In this document: positions 9,065 to 11,690 of the stretch, piece after piece
Layout: every line of letters begins with the position of its first letter
Position numbering within the stretch: the first letter of the stretch is position 1
DNA from: Actinomycetota bacterium
GTDB lineage: Bacteria > Actinomycetota > Actinomycetes > Nanopelagicales > Nanopelagicaceae
DNA length: 11,690 nucleotides
NCBI GenBank assembly: GCA_947480465.1
Contig: CANKCT010000010.1
Span: forward strand, 1-11,690
Direction of reading: 5' to 3'
Notes under the pieces: model-generated
Database searches by the model: none
Seen by the model: the letters and a program-made list of their open reading frames with translations, nothing else
What the model was told of the DNA's origin: nothing
Made by a program: the position numbers and the translations under genes

Positions 9065-10034
9065 CCGCTAAGAACCCTGAAACGCGCTCGATGGTTTTTT
9101 CTAAATATTCGGGCAACATACCCTTGTGCTCCTGGTTATTAGTCTCAAAGAGATAATTCAAGAGCATTAGCCTTCGCTGTAATAGAAGAGCTTTCATTGC
9201 TAGCTCTGAGTACTCTGGCAAGGGCTTCACGCTCCGATAGCCATTAAGGAGGGCGGCATCCTGTTCTGGTGTATCTAAGTAGTAGAGGGCAACCGCGATA
9301 TCTTGCGCGGGCAAACCAAAGCCACAATCATCGAAATCAAAAATGTAGATAATTTCATCTTTGCAAATAACATTCCAGCCATGAATATCGGCATGAATGA
9401 TATGACTTTTCGATTTTTCATACAGTTCATCGGTCAATTTGATAACGAGTTGAGCGGCTTGCGTCAATAGCTTTCTGTGGCTTTCACTAAGGACAGACTT
9501 TGATCCGAATAAAAAGTCTTCAGTCCCCCAGAGTAGATCTTTAAATGCAGGTAACTGTGATTTCGATGAAAGCTTAAATTCTGAAGAAGCTTTATGCATA
9601 GTGGCTATAGTTCTACCAATATTATGAAGTTGGTCCATTGACGGTTCGTCTCCCACTTCAACTCCATCAAGCCATGAATACAGTACACAATTCAAATATC
9701 TGGCACTGTCCTGATGCTCAATAGTTGTGAGAAAACTATTCTCTAGGTTTGCAATAGGAGTCGGAACATTCACCTCTGGAACCCGCTGTAAAAACTGAAC
9801 CCATTCGATTTCGCCGAGGATATTTTCGCTAGTGCGCATGGAATTTATGTTGATTCGCAGTGCAAATTTTTCGCCAGAATTTGTTGAGACGGAGAATGTT
9901 GCATTGAATTCGTAGTTAATGCATTCAATTTCAGCGTCGGTGAGTCCATAAAGCTCTAGCGCTTTCTTGGCAAAAATCGTCAAAGACTCAATTTGCTGTT
10001 CGGAAGTCCATGAGAAAAAATCATTCTGCAGCAT
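9054..10034 (-). CDS. APH-fold phosphotransferase, copy 2 (upstream member of tandem pair)
   Basis: Paralogue of the following gene, with the same length (326 residues) and alignable end to end with almost no gaps; by eye over half of residues match. Shared blocks are NATFSV (44-49), FALRININS (57-65), ENILGEIEWVQFLQ (70-83), VLYSWLDG (117-124), LLWGTEDFLFGSKS (167-180), catalytic HADIHGWN (214-221, Asp216 and Asn221), FDFDDCGFG (232-240, Asp233) and AQDIAVAL (243-250). The Trp in HGWN and the DD in FDFDDCG differ from copy 1, so the two active sites may not be equivalent. Its ATG shares one base with the uvrC stop (TAATG), and GGGAG 4 bases upstream provides a ribosome site. Substrate unknown. 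Both copies are intact, so this is not a decaying duplicate. Confidence 0.85.
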   Translation of the reverse strand: MLQNDFFSWTSEQQIESLTIFAKKALELYGLTDAEIECINYEFNATFSVSTNSGEKFALRININSMRTSENILGEIEWVQFLQRVPEVNVPTPIANLENSFLTTIEHQDSARYLNCVLYSWLDGVEVGDEPSMDQLHNIGRTIATMHKASSEFKLSSKSQLPAFKDLLWGTEDFLFGSKSVLSESHRKLLTQAAQLVIKLTDELYEKSKSHIIHADIHGWNVICKDEIIYIFDFDDCGFGLPAQDIAVALYYLDTPEQDAALLNGYRSVKPLPEYSELAMKALLLQRRLMLLNYLFETNNQEHKGMLPEYLEKTIERVSGFLADAQ

Positions 10035-11690
10035 TACTCTCCCAATATCTCTCCTGTAGATGTATCAACTTTTTGTGTCGTGATGGCCTTTAGATGCGCT
10101 TCGATTACCGACGCTATTTTTACACCAATTCCAGGGGTCGCTGCTATCTCATCAAGTTGTGCTTTACGAATTGCTGCCACAGAACCAAATCTCTCAAGTA
10201 GGGCTGCACGTCTTGCCTGACCTAACTGTGGAACTTCATCCAAGATTGATTCCAACATGATTTTCGATCTACGGGACCTATGGAAAGTTATCGCAAAGCG
10301 GTGTGCTTCATCACGAATTCGCTGCAGCAGATACAAGCCCTCACTCGTTCGAGGCAAGATTATTGGATCACTCGATCCAGGGAGCCAAACTTCCTCCAAT
10401 CGTTTAGCTAATCCACACAGGGCTATGTCATTGATGCCTAATTCACTGAGCGCTCGTGCAGCAGCATTAACTTGTGGTGCACCTCCATCGACAACTATTA
10501 ACTGCGGTGGATAGGAAAATTTGCTCAGTTTTCCACCATATTCAGCGACCTCAGCAGCGTCCACGGTTCTGTCATCTTGAAGTCGCTTTAATCTGCGAGT
10601 AATCACTTGATGCATTGCCCGAGTGTCATCAAAACCAGCCTCAGTGTTAATTATGAATCTGCGGTATTCACTCTTTTTTGCTAGACCATCTTCAAAAACC
10701 ACCATTGACGCTACAACCGATGTCCCAGATATATTTGAAATATCGAAACATTCGATTCGCAGTGGCGTGCGATCCAGATCGAGAGCCTCTTCAATTTCAA
10801 TAAGTGCCTTGCCACTCACTGCAGCATCTGTTGAGCGTTTACTTAAATACTGGATGAGTGAGTACTGCGCATTGCGCTTGACGGTTTGCATAATTTCAAC
10901 TTTTTCTCCCCGAAGCGGAGTCTTCAAAGTCACCGGCCCACCTCGTAATGTTGTTAACCAACCTTCCAAAACCGATGAGTCCTTGGGGAGTTCATTGACC
11001 AAAATCTCAGCTGGAATCTCATGCGCGGCGCTTTGACTATAAATTGAGAAAAAAAGCGCGCTTACTTCGTCGGCTTCTTCGAGAGATTTACTGTGATCAA
11101 CAATCCAAGAGCGCGAGCCCTTAATTGAGCCACCTCGGATGATGAAAATTGATCCTGCCGCATGAACACCATCTCTATGAATTGCAACTACATCTGCCGT
11201 CAAACTTTCAGGCAATGCAGCATCTGTCGATTCTTGAGCACGCTCAATTGCACTGATTGAATCTCTGATTTTGCTGGCTCTCTCAAACTCTTCACGTGAG
11301 GATGCAAGCTCCATTTCAGCGCGCAACGTCGGCACAATGTCAGCGTTTCCATCAGCCATGAAAGACACAAGTCGATCAGATAGTTTTTTGTGGTCCTCTT
11401 GGCTCACCCAGCTGACACAAGGAGCCGCACATTTTCCTATATCCCCTAAAAGGCATTGGCGTTTACTCATTTGAGCGCGTTTGAAATTTCCGGTGGAACA
11501 TGAACGAATAGGAAAGACTTTCAATATGACATCTAACGTATTACGTAAAGCCCAGGTGTGAGTAAAAGGTCCAAAATACGAAATTCCCGGACGTTTAGAT
11601 TTTCTCGTGATGAAAATTCGCGGATACTCTTCATTATTGGTTACTGCTAAATAAGGATAAGACTTATCATCTTTGAATTGAACGTTGTAA
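10034..11690 (-). CDS. uvrC: UvrABC system protein C (excinuclease), 5' end outside window
   Basis: UvrC makes both incisions around a DNA lesion after UvrAB recognition in nucleotide excision repair. The frame is open to the window edge. The first visible residues (YNVQFKDDKSYPYLAV) fit the end of the GIY-YIG domain, so roughly the first 85-90 residues are missing and 551 are present. A Leu (TTG) codon at 11524 is internal, not the start. Visible parts, numbered from the window edge, are: four Cys (64, 79, 87, 91) with spacing like the UvrC iron-sulfur ligands; the UvrB-binding UVR helix pair (about 119-150); the RNase H-like 3'-domain with ECFDISN (Asp316), VVDGG (Asp401) and DEAHRFA (His463); and a tandem helix-hairpin-helix tail (about 490-535, including TPGIGVKIA). 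The stop overlaps the next gene by one base. Confidence 0.97.
   Translation of the reverse strand, partial: YNVQFKDDKSYPYLAVTNNEEYPRIFITRKSKRPGISYFGPFTHTWALRNTLDVILKVFPIRSCSTGNFKRAQMSKRQCLLGDIGKCAAPCVSWVSQEDHKKLSDRLVSFMADGNADIVPTLRAEMELASSREEFERASKIRDSISAIERAQESTDAALPESLTADVVAIHRDGVHAAGSIFIIRGGSIKGSRSWIVDHSKSLEEADEVSALFFSIYSQSAAHEIPAEILVNELPKDSSVLEGWLTTLRGGPVTLKTPLRGEKVEIMQTVKRNAQYSLIQYLSKRSTDAAVSGKALIEIEEALDLDRTPLRIECFDISNISGTSVVASMVVFEDGLAKKSEYRRFIINTEAGFDDTRAMHQVITRRLKRLQDDRTVDAAEVAEYGGKLSKFSYPPQLIVVDGGAPQVNAAARALSELGINDIALCGLAKRLEEVWLPGSSDPIILPRTSEGLYLLQRIRDEAHRFAITFHRSRRSKIMLESILDEVPQLGQARRAALLERFGSVAAIRKAQLDEIAATPGIGVKIASVIEAHLKAITTQKVDTSTGEILGE

Noticed and set aside
8084-10034. The two APH-fold genes as aminoglycoside-resistance genes or as a recent horizontal acquisition
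   Set aside because: Fold membership alone does not show drug phosphorylation. No transposase, repeats or att-like ends flank them, and their AT-rich composition resembles neighbouring rapZ, so transfer is not supported.
10623-11036. 137-codon open frame on the + strand, opposite uvrC
   Set aside because: Antisense to the RNase H-like part of uvrC with Ser/Arg-rich translation and no independent support.
11522-11524. TTG as the start of uvrC
   Set aside because: The frame continues to the window edge with typical UvrC sequence, so this codon encodes an internal Leu.

Overview
The window looks like part of a chromosome from a low-to-mid GC actinobacterium. RbpA is an actinobacterial RNA polymerase factor. 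WhiA next to YvcK and RapZ, and the gap-pgk-tpiA-secG order, are typical of the phylum. Base composition is well below that of Streptomyces or Mycobacterium and is AT-rich in several genes. Small streamlined freshwater actinobacteria (the acI / Nanopelagicales type) would fit, but this is an inference from composition, tight packing and gene order. No sequence search was possible.

Layout: one gene, pgi (glucose-6-phosphate isomerase), is on the + strand at the left end. Everything else is on the - strand. Read in the direction of transcription (right to left) it is uvrC (5' end outside the window), two tandem APH-fold phosphotransferase paralogues, rapZ, yvcK, whiA, then a 143-bp intergenic region, then gap, pgk, tpiA, secG and rbpA. 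rbpA and pgi converge, and their stop codons share one TTAA palindrome. Packing is extreme: uvrC/APH-2 and gap/pgk overlap by one base (TAATG), the two APH genes overlap by 11 bases, and rapZ, yvcK and whiA start 2-4 bases after the preceding stop. No stretch over 300 bases lacks a gene. No tRNA, rRNA, CRISPR array, insertion sequence or phage gene was seen.

How the genes relate: pgi, gap, pgk and tpiA are core glycolysis/gluconeogenesis. YvcK, RapZ and WhiA form a conserved regulatory trio linked in other bacteria to central carbon and cell-envelope precursor metabolism (YvcK, RapZ) and to division and sporulation genes (WhiA). uvrC is nucleotide excision repair, secG is protein export and rbpA is RNA polymerase/sigma support.

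The part that standard actinobacterial gene order does not explain is the pair of 326-residue APH-fold kinase paralogues between uvrC and rapZ. In Mycobacterium tuberculosis uvrC, the rapZ homologue, yvcK and whiA are directly adjacent (Rv1420-Rv1423). The second point worth attention is the whiA-gap intergenic region, which encodes a terminator-like hairpin and an overlapping alternative hairpin just before gap. The rest is ordinary housekeeping sequence; I did not find convincing evidence of a wholly new defence or mobile system.
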